DNA from: CAZPBN01 sp964584935
GTDB taxonomy: Bacteria > Acidobacteriota > Aminicenantia > Aminicenantales > Aminicenantaceae
Reading direction: 5' to 3'
DNA length: 64,000 nt
Assembly (NCBI GenBank): GCA_964584935.1
Contig: CAZPBN010000001.1
Span: forward strand, 1 to 64,000
Position 1 is the stretch's first letter; the number at the start of each line of letters is the position of its first letter. This document shows positions 52,497 through 60,875 of this stretch, piece by piece. Position numbers and translations under genes: made by a program. The notes under the pieces were generated by a model, which saw only the letters and a program-made list of their open reading frames with translations, was not told the origin of the DNA and made no database searches.

Positions 52497-54494
52497 ATGA
52501 ATAAAGAAATAAGAATCGGGGTGGATACAGGGGGAACCTTTACTGACTTTGTGATAGTCAAAAAGGGAAACGTCGAAATAGAAAAAATCAAATCCACTCC
52601 TCTCAATCCTTCTCAAGCCATAATGGAAGGAATCAAAAAATTCCTTGCTAAAGATATGTCGTTAACAATCGTTCATGGAACCACGATTGCCACCAATACT
52701 CTTCTAGAAAGGAAAGGAGGAAGGACTGCTCTGATCACCACCAAAGGCTTTGAAGACATTCTGCACATTGGCCGGCAGACAAGACAGAATTTATACAGCC
52801 TCAGAGGGGAAAAAAGAATTCCCCTTGTTCCCTCTCATCTCTGCTTTGGAGTTGATGAAAGGACTTTAAGTACAGGCGCAGTGGAAATAAAAATAAACCC
52901 TTCAGAGATCAAAGAGATTCTGGATCATTTCAAATCCAAAAAAGTTGAAGCGGTTGCTGTTTCTTTACTTCATTCCTATGTGAATCCAACCAATGAAAAT
53001 ATGGTCAACAGCGTTTTAAAAAACCAAAATTATTTTCTCTCCATTTCAAGCAGTATTCTCCCTGAATACCGTGAATTTGAACGAACAGCCACAACCGCCG
53101 TTAATGCCTACATTATGCCTGTGATCCATAGATATTTAACCGATCTGGAAACAAAACTCCATAATGTCGAACTCCGCGTGATGCAGTCCAATGAAGGATA
53201 TATTTCTACACAAAAGGCAAAAAAAGAACCTATAAGAACAGCGCTTTCCGGTCCGGCAGCAGGAGTGGTTGGATCTCACAAACTGGCTCGATCAGCAGGA
53301 TACAAACACATCATCACATTTGATATGGGCGGAACTTCATGTGATGTCTCACTCATAAACGGTCAGATCCGGAGAACCAGTGAGAGTCAAATCGGTCATT
53401 TCCCGGTACGGCTTCCGATCATTGATATTCACACGGTGGGAGCAGGAGGAGGTTCCATAGCTAAAATTGACAAAGGAGGCTCTCTTAGGGTTGGTCCTGA
53501 AAGCGCCGGTGCAAATCCCGGTCCTGCCTGTTATGGTCTCGGTCAATTCCCCACTATAACGGATGCCAATCTGGTTTTGGGGAGGTTGATCCCTGATTTT
53601 TTCCTTGGCGGCAGAATGAAACTGGACGTCGAACAAAGCCACAAAGTCATACATAAACTGGCAACCAAAATAAAAAAGTCTCTCATTGAAACAGCAGAAG
53701 GCATCATAGAGATTGCCAACTCCAATATGGAAAAAGCCATTCGAGTGATATCCATTGAAAAGGGATTTGACACCAGAAACTTTTCTCTTTTTTCCTTTGG
53801 GGGAGCAGGCGGATTGCATGCCGCAGACATTTCCTTGAATCTAAAAATGCCCCGTGTGATTGTCCCTAAAAACGCAGGGGTGCTTTCTGCTCTGGGATTG
53901 CTTCAAGCGGATTATACAAAAGACTATTCAAAATCCGTTCTAACAAAAATCAAAGACATCTCACAAAAGGACCTAGCAAGAGAATTTAAAAATTTGGAAA
54001 ACAAAAGTCGTTTAGAACTGAAGGAAGATAATTTTAAAAAAGAAGATATGAGTCTTTCTTATTTTCTTGATTTAAGGTATTCCGGACAATCCTACGAAAT
54101 AACTGTTCCTTATAGCAAAAATCATTCTTCCCTTCCCGCTCTTGAAGATACCTTTCACCAAAAGCATGAAAAAATCTATTCTTATCACCATCCTCAAAAA
54201 TCTGTAGAAATTGTGAACATCAGAGTGAAAGCAATTGGAAAAAGTAAAAAAATCAGGATAAAAAAATTCTCTGGACAAGGAAAAAATCCAGCCGGGGCTC
54301 TTATAAGAAAACAATCTGTTTATTATAAAGGAAAAAGATTCGAGGCATCGATTTTTAACAGAGCTTTACTGAAACCGGAAAACGAATTGAAGGGGCCTTC
54401 CATTATTGTTGATTTTGAGTCAACAACCTTTCTACCTCCCCTGTTTTCACTAAAGGTCGATCCCTATTTGAATCTGATTATGGAAAAAGTGTAG
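52497..54494 (+). CDS. hyuA: Hydantoinase/oxoprolinase subunit A (HyuA)
   Basis: ATP-dependent hydrolase subunit of the 5-oxoprolinase/N-methylhydantoinase/acetone-carboxylase family, 665 aa from ATG 52497. The N-terminus has the ASKHA phosphate motif RIGVDTGGTFTDFVIV, followed by IVHGTTIATNTLLERKGG. A central domain shows SGPAAGVVGSHKLA, and FDMGGTSCDVSLI is the second nucleotide motif; HTVGAGGGSIAKID follows. The C-terminal domain is less conserved. It works with subunit B, encoded seven bases later, to open a cyclic amide (5-oxoproline, hydantoin or similar) using ATP. The substrate here is not known; context points to an amino-acid-derived ring. It is first in a four-gene operon. Confidence 0.93.
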   Translation: MNKEIRIGVDTGGTFTDFVIVKKGNVEIEKIKSTPLNPSQAIMEGIKKFLAKDMSLTIVHGTTIATNTLLERKGGRTALITTKGFEDILHIGRQTRQNLYSLRGEKRIPLVPSHLCFGVDERTLSTGAVEIKINPSEIKEILDHFKSKKVEAVAVSLLHSYVNPTNENMVNSVLKNQNYFLSISSSILPEYREFERTATTAVNAYIMPVIHRYLTDLETKLHNVELRVMQSNEGYISTQKAKKEPIRTALSGPAAGVVGSHKLARSAGYKHIITFDMGGTSCDVSLINGQIRRTSESQIGHFPVRLPIIDIHTVGAGGGSIAKIDKGGSLRVGPESAGANPGPACYGLGQFPTITDANLVLGRLIPDFFLGGRMKLDVEQSHKVIHKLATKIKKSLIETAEGIIEIANSNMEKAIRVISIEKGFDTRNFSLFSFGGAGGLHAADISLNLKMPRVIVPKNAGVLSALGLLQADYTKDYSKSVLTKIKDISQKDLAREFKNLENKSRLELKEDNFKKEDMSLSYFLDLRYSGQSYEITVPYSKNHSSLPALEDTFHQKHEKIYSYHHPQKSVEIVNIRVKAIGKSKKIRIKKFSGQGKNPAGALIRKQSVYYKGKRFEASIFNRALLKPENELKGPSIIVDFESTTFLPPLFSLKVDPYLNLIMEKV

Positions 54495-54501
54495 TGGCAT
54501 T

Positions 54502-56070
54502 ATGAAAAATTTTGATCCGATTGAACTGGAAATATTCAAAAATCTTTTCATCTCGATTTCAGAAGAAATGGGAGCTGTTCTGAACCGCACCGCTTTTTCT
54601 CCAAATATCAAAGAAAGAAAAGACTTCTCCTGTGCGCTGTTCAATAAAGAAGGAGAGACATTCGCTCAGGGATCGTTCATTCCGGTTCATCTTGGAGCCA
54701 TGCCTCTTTCCGTTCAGGCTGCTTTAAAAAAATGTGCTTTTAAAGAGGAAGATCTCGTCATCCTCAATGATCCCTTCAAAGGAGGCACCCATCTCCCTGA
54801 CATCACCTGTATTTCTCCTGTTTTTTTCAACAAAAAGCTTTCCTTCTTTGTTGCCACTCGGGCTCATCACTCTGACGTGGGAGGAATGACTCCGGGCTCT
54901 ATGCCTCTGGCAACAGAAATTTTTCAAGAAGGACTCATCATTCCACCCTTAAAAATAATCAAAAAAGGCAAAATACAGGAAGACATTCTAGAGCTCATCC
55001 TTTCCAACGTAAGAACTCCTGAGGAAAGAAAAGGAGACCTGTTCGCCCAAATCGCAGCCAACGAGAAAGGAAAACAAAGGTTGAAAGACATTGTTAAAAA
55101 ACATGGTTTTTCAATAATCCATCGTTATTCCTCTATTATTCAGAACTATACAGAGAAAATATTAAGAGAAACCATTAAAAAATTCCCGGATGGAACTTAC
55201 AGTTTTGAGGATTTTCTGGATAACGACGGGATCACAAATAAACCAATCAATATTAATGTCCGAATAACAATAAATAAAGATGAAGCCTTTATCGATTTCA
55301 GCTCTTCCTCTTCTCAAGTTGAAGGCAGTGTGAACGCCAACTTTGCCATCACCTTCTCTGCTGTTCTTTATGTATTCCGCTGCCTTATTGAAGAAGATAT
55401 CCCTTTCAACACAGGATTGATGAGACCTTTGGCAATCAAAGCTCCTTCCGGATCAATCGTTAATGCCACCCATCCAGCAGCTATGGCTGGAGGAAATGTT
55501 GAAACATCACAAAGAATTGTTGATGTGCTTCTCGGTGCTTTATCACAAGCGGCTCCTGATAAAATCCCTGCTGCAAGCTCAGGCACAATGAATAATGTGA
55601 CCTTTGGAGGATATGATCCGGAAAGGAAAACACATTTCGCTTATTATGAAACCATAGGCGGAGGCATGGGCGCCCATTTCTATTCACCCGGCTTAAGTGG
55701 AGTCCACACAAACATGACCAATTCCCTCAATACCCCTGTGGAAGCTCTTGAACATTATCTTCCTATTAAGATCAAAAAATACCGCCTCCGATCCCATTCT
55801 GGAGGAACAGGAAAGCACAAAGGCGGAGAAGGGATTATCCGTGAATATGAATTTCTCACTCCTTCTCAAATCACCCTTATTTCCGAAAGACGGGAATTTT
55901 GCCCTTACGGACTCTTTGGAGGTCAAAAAGGCAAAAAAGGGAAAAATATTCTTTTTACCAAAGAAGGGAAAAAAATAACTCTCAATTCAAAAACCAATCT
56001 CAAAGTGAATAAAGGAGATGTGCTTCATATAGAAACACCGGGAGGAGGTGGATATGGCAGGAAAAAGTAA
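54502..56070 (+). CDS. hyuB: Hydantoinase/oxoprolinase subunit B (HyuB)
   Basis: Partner subunit of HyuA, 522 aa. Family segments: LEIFKNLFISISEEMGAVLN, RTAFSPNIKERKDFSCALFN, ILNDPFKGGTHLPDITCISP, RAHHSDVGGMTPGSMPLATE (likely metal-binding His/Asp), and the C-terminal RSHSGGTGKHKGGEGIIREY. It catalyses, with HyuA, the ATP-driven cleavage of a cyclic imide or lactam bond. The end overlaps the transporter gene, so expression is coupled. Length and motifs are normal, and nothing indicates degeneration. Specificity cannot be read from sequence; 5-oxoproline would be consistent with a peptide-fermenting cell, but hydantoins or other rings are equally possible. Confidence 0.93.
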   Translation: MKNFDPIELEIFKNLFISISEEMGAVLNRTAFSPNIKERKDFSCALFNKEGETFAQGSFIPVHLGAMPLSVQAALKKCAFKEEDLVILNDPFKGGTHLPDITCISPVFFNKKLSFFVATRAHHSDVGGMTPGSMPLATEIFQEGLIIPPLKIIKKGKIQEDILELILSNVRTPEERKGDLFAQIAANEKGKQRLKDIVKKHGFSIIHRYSSIIQNYTEKILRETIKKFPDGTYSFEDFLDNDGITNKPININVRITINKDEAFIDFSSSSSQVEGSVNANFAITFSAVLYVFRCLIEEDIPFNTGLMRPLAIKAPSGSIVNATHPAAMAGGNVETSQRIVDVLLGALSQAAPDKIPAASSGTMNNVTFGGYDPERKTHFAYYETIGGGMGAHFYSPGLSGVHTNMTNSLNTPVEALEHYLPIKIKKYRLRSHSGGTGKHKGGEGIIREYEFLTPSQITLISERREFCPYGLFGGQKGKKGKNILFTKEGKKITLNSKTNLKVNKGDVLHIETPGGGGYGRKK

Positions 56071-57262
56071 AAAAATATCTTTTGGCCCCGGTTTTTTGGT
56101 CACAGCTGCTTTCATCGGTCCTGGAACCGTCACCACTTGTTCCATAGCCGGAGCTAATTTCGGCTATGCCCTTATATTCATCATTGGGTTCGCCACCGTG
56201 GTCACTCTGATTTTACAATGGATGACAGGAAGACTTTCCATTGTTTCCAAACTCGACCTGGGAGAAGCATTGAGAAAACTCCCCCGGAACACTTTGACAA
56301 AGATTCTATTTATCGTGCTTATTTTTTCTTCAATCACATTCGGATGTGCGGCTTACGAGTCAGGAAATATTATAGGAGGTGCTCTGGGGCTTGAAATGAT
56401 AACTGACTTCCCAAGAAAATACTGGGTGGGACTCATATCGATCCTGGCTATCCTTATTTTGAGCACCCGGAAGTACAAATTCGTCGAAAAGTTTCTTGTT
56501 TTTCTGGTTTTTATTATGAGCCTTTCTTTTCTTATAACCCTTGTCATTATAAAACCTGACCTTTCTCAGGTGGTTAAAGGATTCATCCCTTCTTTTCCCA
56601 AAAATTCTCTCTATATTGTCCTTGCCCTTATAGGAACTACGGTCGTTCCTTACAACCTTTTTCTTCATTCTTCTGCGGTCAAAGAAAAGTGGAAATCGAT
56701 TGCAGACCTTAAAAAGGTCAATAAAGATCTTATATACGCCTTATTCCTGGGTGGCTTTATTTCCGCTTCGATCATAATCACTTCTGCGGTTGCTTTTTTT
56801 TACAAAGGAATTCCTCTCAAAGAAGGGGCTCAATTGGCTTACCAGCTTAAACCTCTGTTCGGAGATCTTGCTACTTTCTTCTTTGGAGCCGGATTCTTTG
56901 CAGCGGGCTTAAGTTCAGCGATCACAGCTCCCTACGCCGCCTCATTCGCTTCTTCCGGTATTCTGGGATGGAAAAATAAACGCAATTCGCCTGGATTCAC
57001 ACTCGTCTGGCTGGCTGTCATCCTGACTGGATTCACAGTCTCCTGCTTTAAGGTCAACGCTCTGGCAATTATTGTATTCGCTCAAGTTGCCAACGGATTG
57101 GTTCTTCCCATTGCTTCTATATTTCTCCTCATTGTACTGAACAATAGGGAGAGAATGGGAAAATACATGAATAGCCCCATCCAAAATATACTAGGAATTG
57201 CCATCGTCATTATTGTGACTATTATCGGATTATGGAACATACTAAAATTTTTCATAAAATAA
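56054..57262 (+). CDS. NRAMP-like transporter with altered substrate site
   Basis: Eleven hydrophobic segments in about 402 aa in the NRAMP (SLC11, LeuT-fold) pattern. I choose ATG 56054, which follows GGAGGAGG by five bases and overlaps hyuB by 17 bases. In TM1 the metal site D-P-G-N is replaced: GFLVTAAFIGPGTVTTCSIA has Gly and Thr where Asp and Asn normally bind metal. In TM6 the usual M-P-H is V-P-Y (TTVVPYNLFLHSS). With both metal-binding residues and the Met gone, transport of Mn or Fe is unlikely. Proteins of this GPGT group exist in other bacteria; their substrate is unsettled to my knowledge. Context (hyuA, hyuB, PLP lyase) suggests an organic solute taken in for the operon, which is inference. 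Confidence 0.85.
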   Translation: MAGKSKKISFGPGFLVTAAFIGPGTVTTCSIAGANFGYALIFIIGFATVVTLILQWMTGRLSIVSKLDLGEALRKLPRNTLTKILFIVLIFSSITFGCAAYESGNIIGGALGLEMITDFPRKYWVGLISILAILILSTRKYKFVEKFLVFLVFIMSLSFLITLVIIKPDLSQVVKGFIPSFPKNSLYIVLALIGTTVVPYNLFLHSSAVKEKWKSIADLKKVNKDLIYALFLGGFISASIIITSAVAFFYKGIPLKEGAQLAYQLKPLFGDLATFFFGAGFFAAGLSSAITAPYAASFASSGILGWKNKRNSPGFTLVWLAVILTGFTVSCFKVNALAIIVFAQVANGLVLPIASIFLLIVLNNRERMGKYMNSPIQNILGIAIVIIVTIIGLWNILKFFIK

Positions 57263-57263
57263 A

Positions 57264-58223
57264 ATGATCCATTTTAACTTTAAAAAAGAAGTCCTGGATG
57301 CTGATCAAAGAATCAGGAATCACATCAGACAAACCCCCTTAGAATATTCTTTTTATCTCAGCAGGCTGGGAAGCTGCCATGTCTACCTTAAATTAGAAAT
57401 TATGCAGATAACCAATTCTTTCAAACTGCGGGGAGCCATGAGCAAACTGTATTCATTGGAGAAAAGAGAACTGGAACAAGGAGTGGTTACGGCTTCTTCC
57501 GGAAATCACGGAATTGCCTTTGCCTATGTGGTCAAAAATCTGGGATGCCAAGGAACGGTTTATTTACCAAAAAACACCTCATCCTCTAAAATCGAAGCCC
57601 TGAAGTATTATGACGTGGAATTAAAATATTACGGTTATGACTGTGTTCAAACAGAAGCTTTTGCTAAAAAAACCGCAGCCAAGAATAATCAGCCATACAT
57701 ATCTCCTTACAACGACCAAAAGGTCATTGGAGGCCAGGGAACCATTGCACTTGAACTAACCAAACAACTCAATTCTATTGATGCTGTACTGGTTCCAGTG
57801 GGTGGAGGTGGGCTGATCTCGGGGATATCAGGTTTTTTAAAATCAAAAAATCCAAATATAAAAATAATTGGCTGCCAGCCACAGAACTCAGCCGTTATGT
57901 ACGAATCCATAAAAGCCGGCCAGATCATGGATATCCAGTCCATTCCCACAATCTCCGGGGGAACCGCAGGAGGAATCGAACCAGGAGCGGTGACATTTGA
58001 CATCTGTAAAAAACACACGGATGATTTCATCCTTGTTTCTGAAGAAAAAATCAAAAAAGCGATTCGCACCATTGCGGAAAAACATTTTTACCTTCTTGAA
58101 GGGGCTGGAGCGCTATCAGTGGCTTCATTTATCAAACACAAACAAAAATTTGCCAACCAAACAGTTGTTCTCATTCTCAGTGGAGCACGAGTCAGCCTTA
58201 AAGACCTCAAAAATATTCTATAA
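57264..58223 (+). CDS. Threonine dehydratase/serine racemase-like PLP enzyme
   Basis: Fold-type II PLP enzyme, 319 aa, of the short threonine dehydratase (ThrB2/EutB-like or serine racemase) group without a regulatory ACT domain. Schiff-base Lys in TNSFKLRGAMSK; phosphate loop VTASSGNHGIAFAY and VPVGGGGLISGI. The C-terminal part includes LLEGAGALSVASFIKH. It begins one base after the transporter stop, ending the hyuA-hyuB-transporter operon. It would convert a hydroxy-amino acid to a 2-oxo acid plus ammonia, or racemise/dehydrate a related compound. EutB-type enzymes act on hydroxyectoine breakdown products, which is one possible model. Exact substrate unknown. Confidence 0.88.
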   Translation: MIHFNFKKEVLDADQRIRNHIRQTPLEYSFYLSRLGSCHVYLKLEIMQITNSFKLRGAMSKLYSLEKRELEQGVVTASSGNHGIAFAYVVKNLGCQGTVYLPKNTSSSKIEALKYYDVELKYYGYDCVQTEAFAKKTAAKNNQPYISPYNDQKVIGGQGTIALELTKQLNSIDAVLVPVGGGGLISGISGFLKSKNPNIKIIGCQPQNSAVMYESIKAGQIMDIQSIPTISGGTAGGIEPGAVTFDICKKHTDDFILVSEEKIKKAIRTIAEKHFYLLEGAGALSVASFIKHKQKFANQTVVLILSGARVSLKDLKNIL

Positions 58224-58238
58224 ACACTGTTCTTAATT

Positions 58239-58338
58239 GACTAAATTAACCCAACAAACGCAATCAACGCAGATAACGCAATAAACTCATCTCGCTCGTT
58301 TCGCTTCTTAAAATAGGGTAAATGGGTAAAGTGTCCCC
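58239..58338. repeat. 9-base array plus core repeat between convergent operons
   Basis: Six 9-base units from 58239 (GACTAAATT, AACCCAACA, AACGCAATC, AACGCAGAT, AACGCAATA, AACTCATCT) are followed by CATCTCGC-like spacer sequence and the core GGTAAATGGGTAAAGTGTCC (within 58315-58338). It occupies nearly all of the gap between the convergent hydantoinase and aminotransferase operons. Confidence 0.85.
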
Positions 58339-58343
58339 TTTTT

Positions 58344-59513
58344 TTATTTGTAAAATTTTTGTATACAGGAAGCAATATAATCCTGTTGTTCTTTGGATAA
58401 TTCCGGATAAACCGGCAGTGCCAGCACTTCTGTGGAGGCTTTTTCTGATACAGGAAAAGCTCCTTTTTTGTACCCCAGGTATTCAAAACATTTCTGCAGG
58501 TGAAGTGGCACCGGATAATAAATAGCTGTCCCGATTCCTTTTTCTTTCAAATATTTTTGAAGCTCATCCCTTTTTTTAACTCTGATCACAAACTGGTTGT
58601 ATATATGATAATTTTTCACTCCTTTATCCGAATAGGAAGCCACAGGAGTATGAACCCAACCGTTTTCCGCTAATCCCAAATCTCTAAATATCTGACAATA
58701 GTATTGTGCGTTTTCTCTTCTTTTTTGATGCCAATCTTCCAAATACTGAAGTTTGACTCTAAGAATAGCGGCTTGAATGGAATCCAGGCGAAAATTGCCC
58801 CCAATCAGGTCATGAAAATATTTGTTTTGAGCGCCGTGAACGCGAAGTAATTTCAATTTATGAAACAGCTCCTGGTTATTAGTCAGGATCATCCCCCCGT
58901 CTCCATATCCACCCAGGTTTTTGGATGGAAAAAATGATAAGATACCGACGTCTCCCATAGTGCATGCTTTTTTTACTCCCTTTGCCGAAGGGTACTCGGC
59001 TCCAACGGCTTGGGCTCCATCCTCAATAATAAAAATATTATGATTTTTTATCACTTCTAACACTGAATCCATGTCCACACACTGTCCATAGAGATGAATC
59101 GGAATAACAGCCTTCATTTTTGAAGATGATTTATTCTCTCCTCTGGACTCGATAACCTCCTTTAATTTTTCCGGGTCCATGTTATAGGTTTCCCTCTCAA
59201 TATCGCAAAATACGGGTTTGGCTCCCAGTCTTGCAACAGCACCGGCGGTGGCAAAAAAAGTAAAGGGGGTAGTGATCACCTCATCCCCCGGTCCAATTTG
59301 AAGCATCATCAGTGAACAAATCAAAGCATCTGATCCTGAGGAAACTCCCACCGCATATTTTGCACTTGAATATTCAGCCATTTCTTTTTCAAAATTCTGG
59401 ACTTCAGAACCGAGTATAAAACTCTGGGATTCAATCACCTCATTAATTTTCCTATTGATTTCCTCTTTGATTGCTTGATACTGAGCTTTCAAATCTAAAA
59501 GCGGGACGTTCAT
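58344..59513 (-). CDS. DegT/DnrJ/EryC1/StrS aminotransferase
   Basis: PLP aminotransferase of the sugar-aminotransferase family, 389 aa. Seen: YAVGVSSGSDALICSLMMLQ, the acidic segment IFIIEDGAQAVGAEYPSAKG, the Schiff-base Lys in SFFPSKNLGGYGDGGMILTN, and LRVHGAQNKYFHDLIGGNFR. These enzymes add an amino group to a keto sugar or a cyclitol (including AHBA-synthase-like relatives), in surface polysaccharide or natural-product pathways. It is the last gene of a five-gene minus-strand operon and the start lies 19 bases after the NusG paralogue stop. The acceptor is unknown. The DNA after its stop is the core repeat. Confidence 0.93.
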   Translation of the reverse strand: MNVPLLDLKAQYQAIKEEINRKINEVIESQSFILGSEVQNFEKEMAEYSSAKYAVGVSSGSDALICSLMMLQIGPGDEVITTPFTFFATAGAVARLGAKPVFCDIERETYNMDPEKLKEVIESRGENKSSSKMKAVIPIHLYGQCVDMDSVLEVIKNHNIFIIEDGAQAVGAEYPSAKGVKKACTMGDVGILSFFPSKNLGGYGDGGMILTNNQELFHKLKLLRVHGAQNKYFHDLIGGNFRLDSIQAAILRVKLQYLEDWHQKRRENAQYYCQIFRDLGLAENGWVHTPVASYSDKGVKNYHIYNQFVIRVKKRDELQKYLKEKGIGTAIYYPVPLHLQKCFEYLGYKKGAFPVSEKASTEVLALPVYPELSKEQQDYIASCIQKFYK

Positions 59514-59532
59514 AGATTTCTTCCTTTCAATG

Positions 59533-60012
59533 TCATAATTTCTTTTTTAATTTTCTCTTTTCTATCCATAAATGAGCCTGATAAGAAACATAATTGAGTA
59601 ATATCAATACTCTTTCTTTTTCTCCAACTTCCTGTTTAAAAATCCCCTTTATTCCTTTAAATGGACCTTCCACCACTTCGATATCATCTCCGACTTTGGG
59701 TTCTTCTCCATATTTTTCCAGTTCGACAAGACCATTGATTTCCCTGCTTTTGATACTTAAAATAATCTGTTCAGGAATGGGAATGGGTTCACTTTGTGTC
59801 CCTACTACTCTCTTTACTCCCCGGGTGTAACGAACCATTTGATATTGAGAAGGATAATCAAAATAGATAAACTCATATCCCGGAAAAAAAGGCTTTATAA
59901 CAGAATCAGAAAGATATTTAGGATTATAAACTTCAAATCCTCCATTGATGAATAATTTTTCAACTTGATTTTCTTTTTTGGGCTTTGTATTCAGAATAAA
60001 CCAGTCTTTCAT
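59533..60012 (-). CDS. NusG paralogue, UpxY/RfaH-type antiterminator
   Basis: 159 aa. An N-terminal NGN domain (WFILNTKPKKENQVEKLFIN, KPFFPGYEFIYFDYPSQYQM) and a C-terminal KOW motif (DDIEVVEGPFKGIKGIF) make this a specialised NusG. The divergent N-terminus and the position within a biosynthetic operon are those of UpxY, RfaH and LoaP proteins, which bind paused RNA polymerase at a leader signal and prevent early termination in a specific cluster. Here it is the fourth gene rather than the first, between the nitrilase-like and DegT genes, both within 25 bases. It could act on its own operon or elsewhere. I see no leader element (ops-like) that can be named. Confidence 0.9.
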   Translation of the reverse strand: MKDWFILNTKPKKENQVEKLFINGGFEVYNPKYLSDSVIKPFFPGYEFIYFDYPSQYQMVRYTRGVKRVVGTQSEPIPIPEQIILSIKSREINGLVELEKYGEEPKVGDDIEVVEGPFKGIKGIFKQEVGEKERVLILLNYVSYQAHLWIEKRKLKKKL

Positions 60013-60015
60013 TGT

Positions 60016-60852
60016 TCAAACTTCATTTTTTTTTAATAAATCAAAACAGAAATAAAACTCAGGACGCCTGTCATTCAAAAAGAATCTCTTAGCTGGAGAG
60101 GATTTGATTTTATCAAAATCACAATCAGCATACAGGATGCAATCTTTTTTTCCGGAAGCCTGAGCCATAATCTGGCCAAAGGGATCAACAACAAAAGAGC
60201 GGCCTGCAAAATGAACCACTTCTTCTTTTCCCACTCTGTTAACCAGAGCTGCAAAGTATCCATTTTGAAAAGCAGCAATCTGCAATTCCGATTCAAAAAT
60301 TCCAGGTGCCCATTCATTCACAGCTCCAGCTTGAGGAACAACTACAATTTCAGCTCCTTGAAGAGATAGATTTCTCATGTATTCAGGAAAATGACGATCA
60401 TAACATATTGCCACTCCTATTTTTCCTTTTGAAGTTTCAAAAACAAAATCTGATCTGTCTCCAGGACTATAATACCCTTTTTCATGGAATCCAGGTCCTT
60501 CCATAACATGAACCATCCTCACAGTGCCGAGAATTTCTCCGTTGGTATCAATAACAGGAGAAGAATCATAAGTCTTTGCTCCTTCTTTCTCAAAAATATT
60601 CAAAATGACCACAACTTCATATTCCTTTGCTAAATCACAAAATTTTTTAGTGACAGGCCCTGGAATGGTTTCGGCATAGGATAGAGATTCCGAACTTGCA
60701 GGAATCTGTGGTAAAAAAGGAAGAAAAGCCAATTCTGCAAATGCAATTAGATCTGCTCCTGATTTTGCCGCTTCATGAAATGATTCGATCCCTTTTCTTA
60801 AATTTTGTTCATAATCTGAAGTGGCTTTTTGTTGAATAAGTGCTATTTTCAT
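60016..60852 (-). CDS. Nitrilase-fold carbon-nitrogen hydrolase, catalytic Lys replaced
   Basis: CN-hydrolase family, 278 aa. The first Glu of the triad is in LIAFAELAFLPFLP, and the nucleophile Cys in IGVAICYDRHFPEYMRNL. The Lys normally found in R-K-x-H (as in YRKMHIP) is Met: LGTVRMVHVMEGPGFHE. A single-base change from AAG to ATG would explain it. Without Lys, amidase activity of the usual kind is doubtful, so the protein may have a changed activity or be a non-catalytic partner. It starts 23 bases after the aldolase stop and is three bases from the NusG gene. Family relatives hydrolyse N-carbamoyl or amide substrates. Confidence 0.88.
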   Translation of the reverse strand: MKIALIQQKATSDYEQNLRKGIESFHEAAKSGADLIAFAELAFLPFLPQIPASSESLSYAETIPGPVTKKFCDLAKEYEVVVILNIFEKEGAKTYDSSPVIDTNGEILGTVRMVHVMEGPGFHEKGYYSPGDRSDFVFETSKGKIGVAICYDRHFPEYMRNLSLQGAEIVVVPQAGAVNEWAPGIFESELQIAAFQNGYFAALVNRVGKEEVVHFAGRSFVVDPFGQIMAQASGKKDCILYADCDFDKIKSSPAKRFFLNDRRPEFYFCFDLLKKNEV

Positions 60853-60875
60853 TTGATAGGATTTCTTCTAAAATC

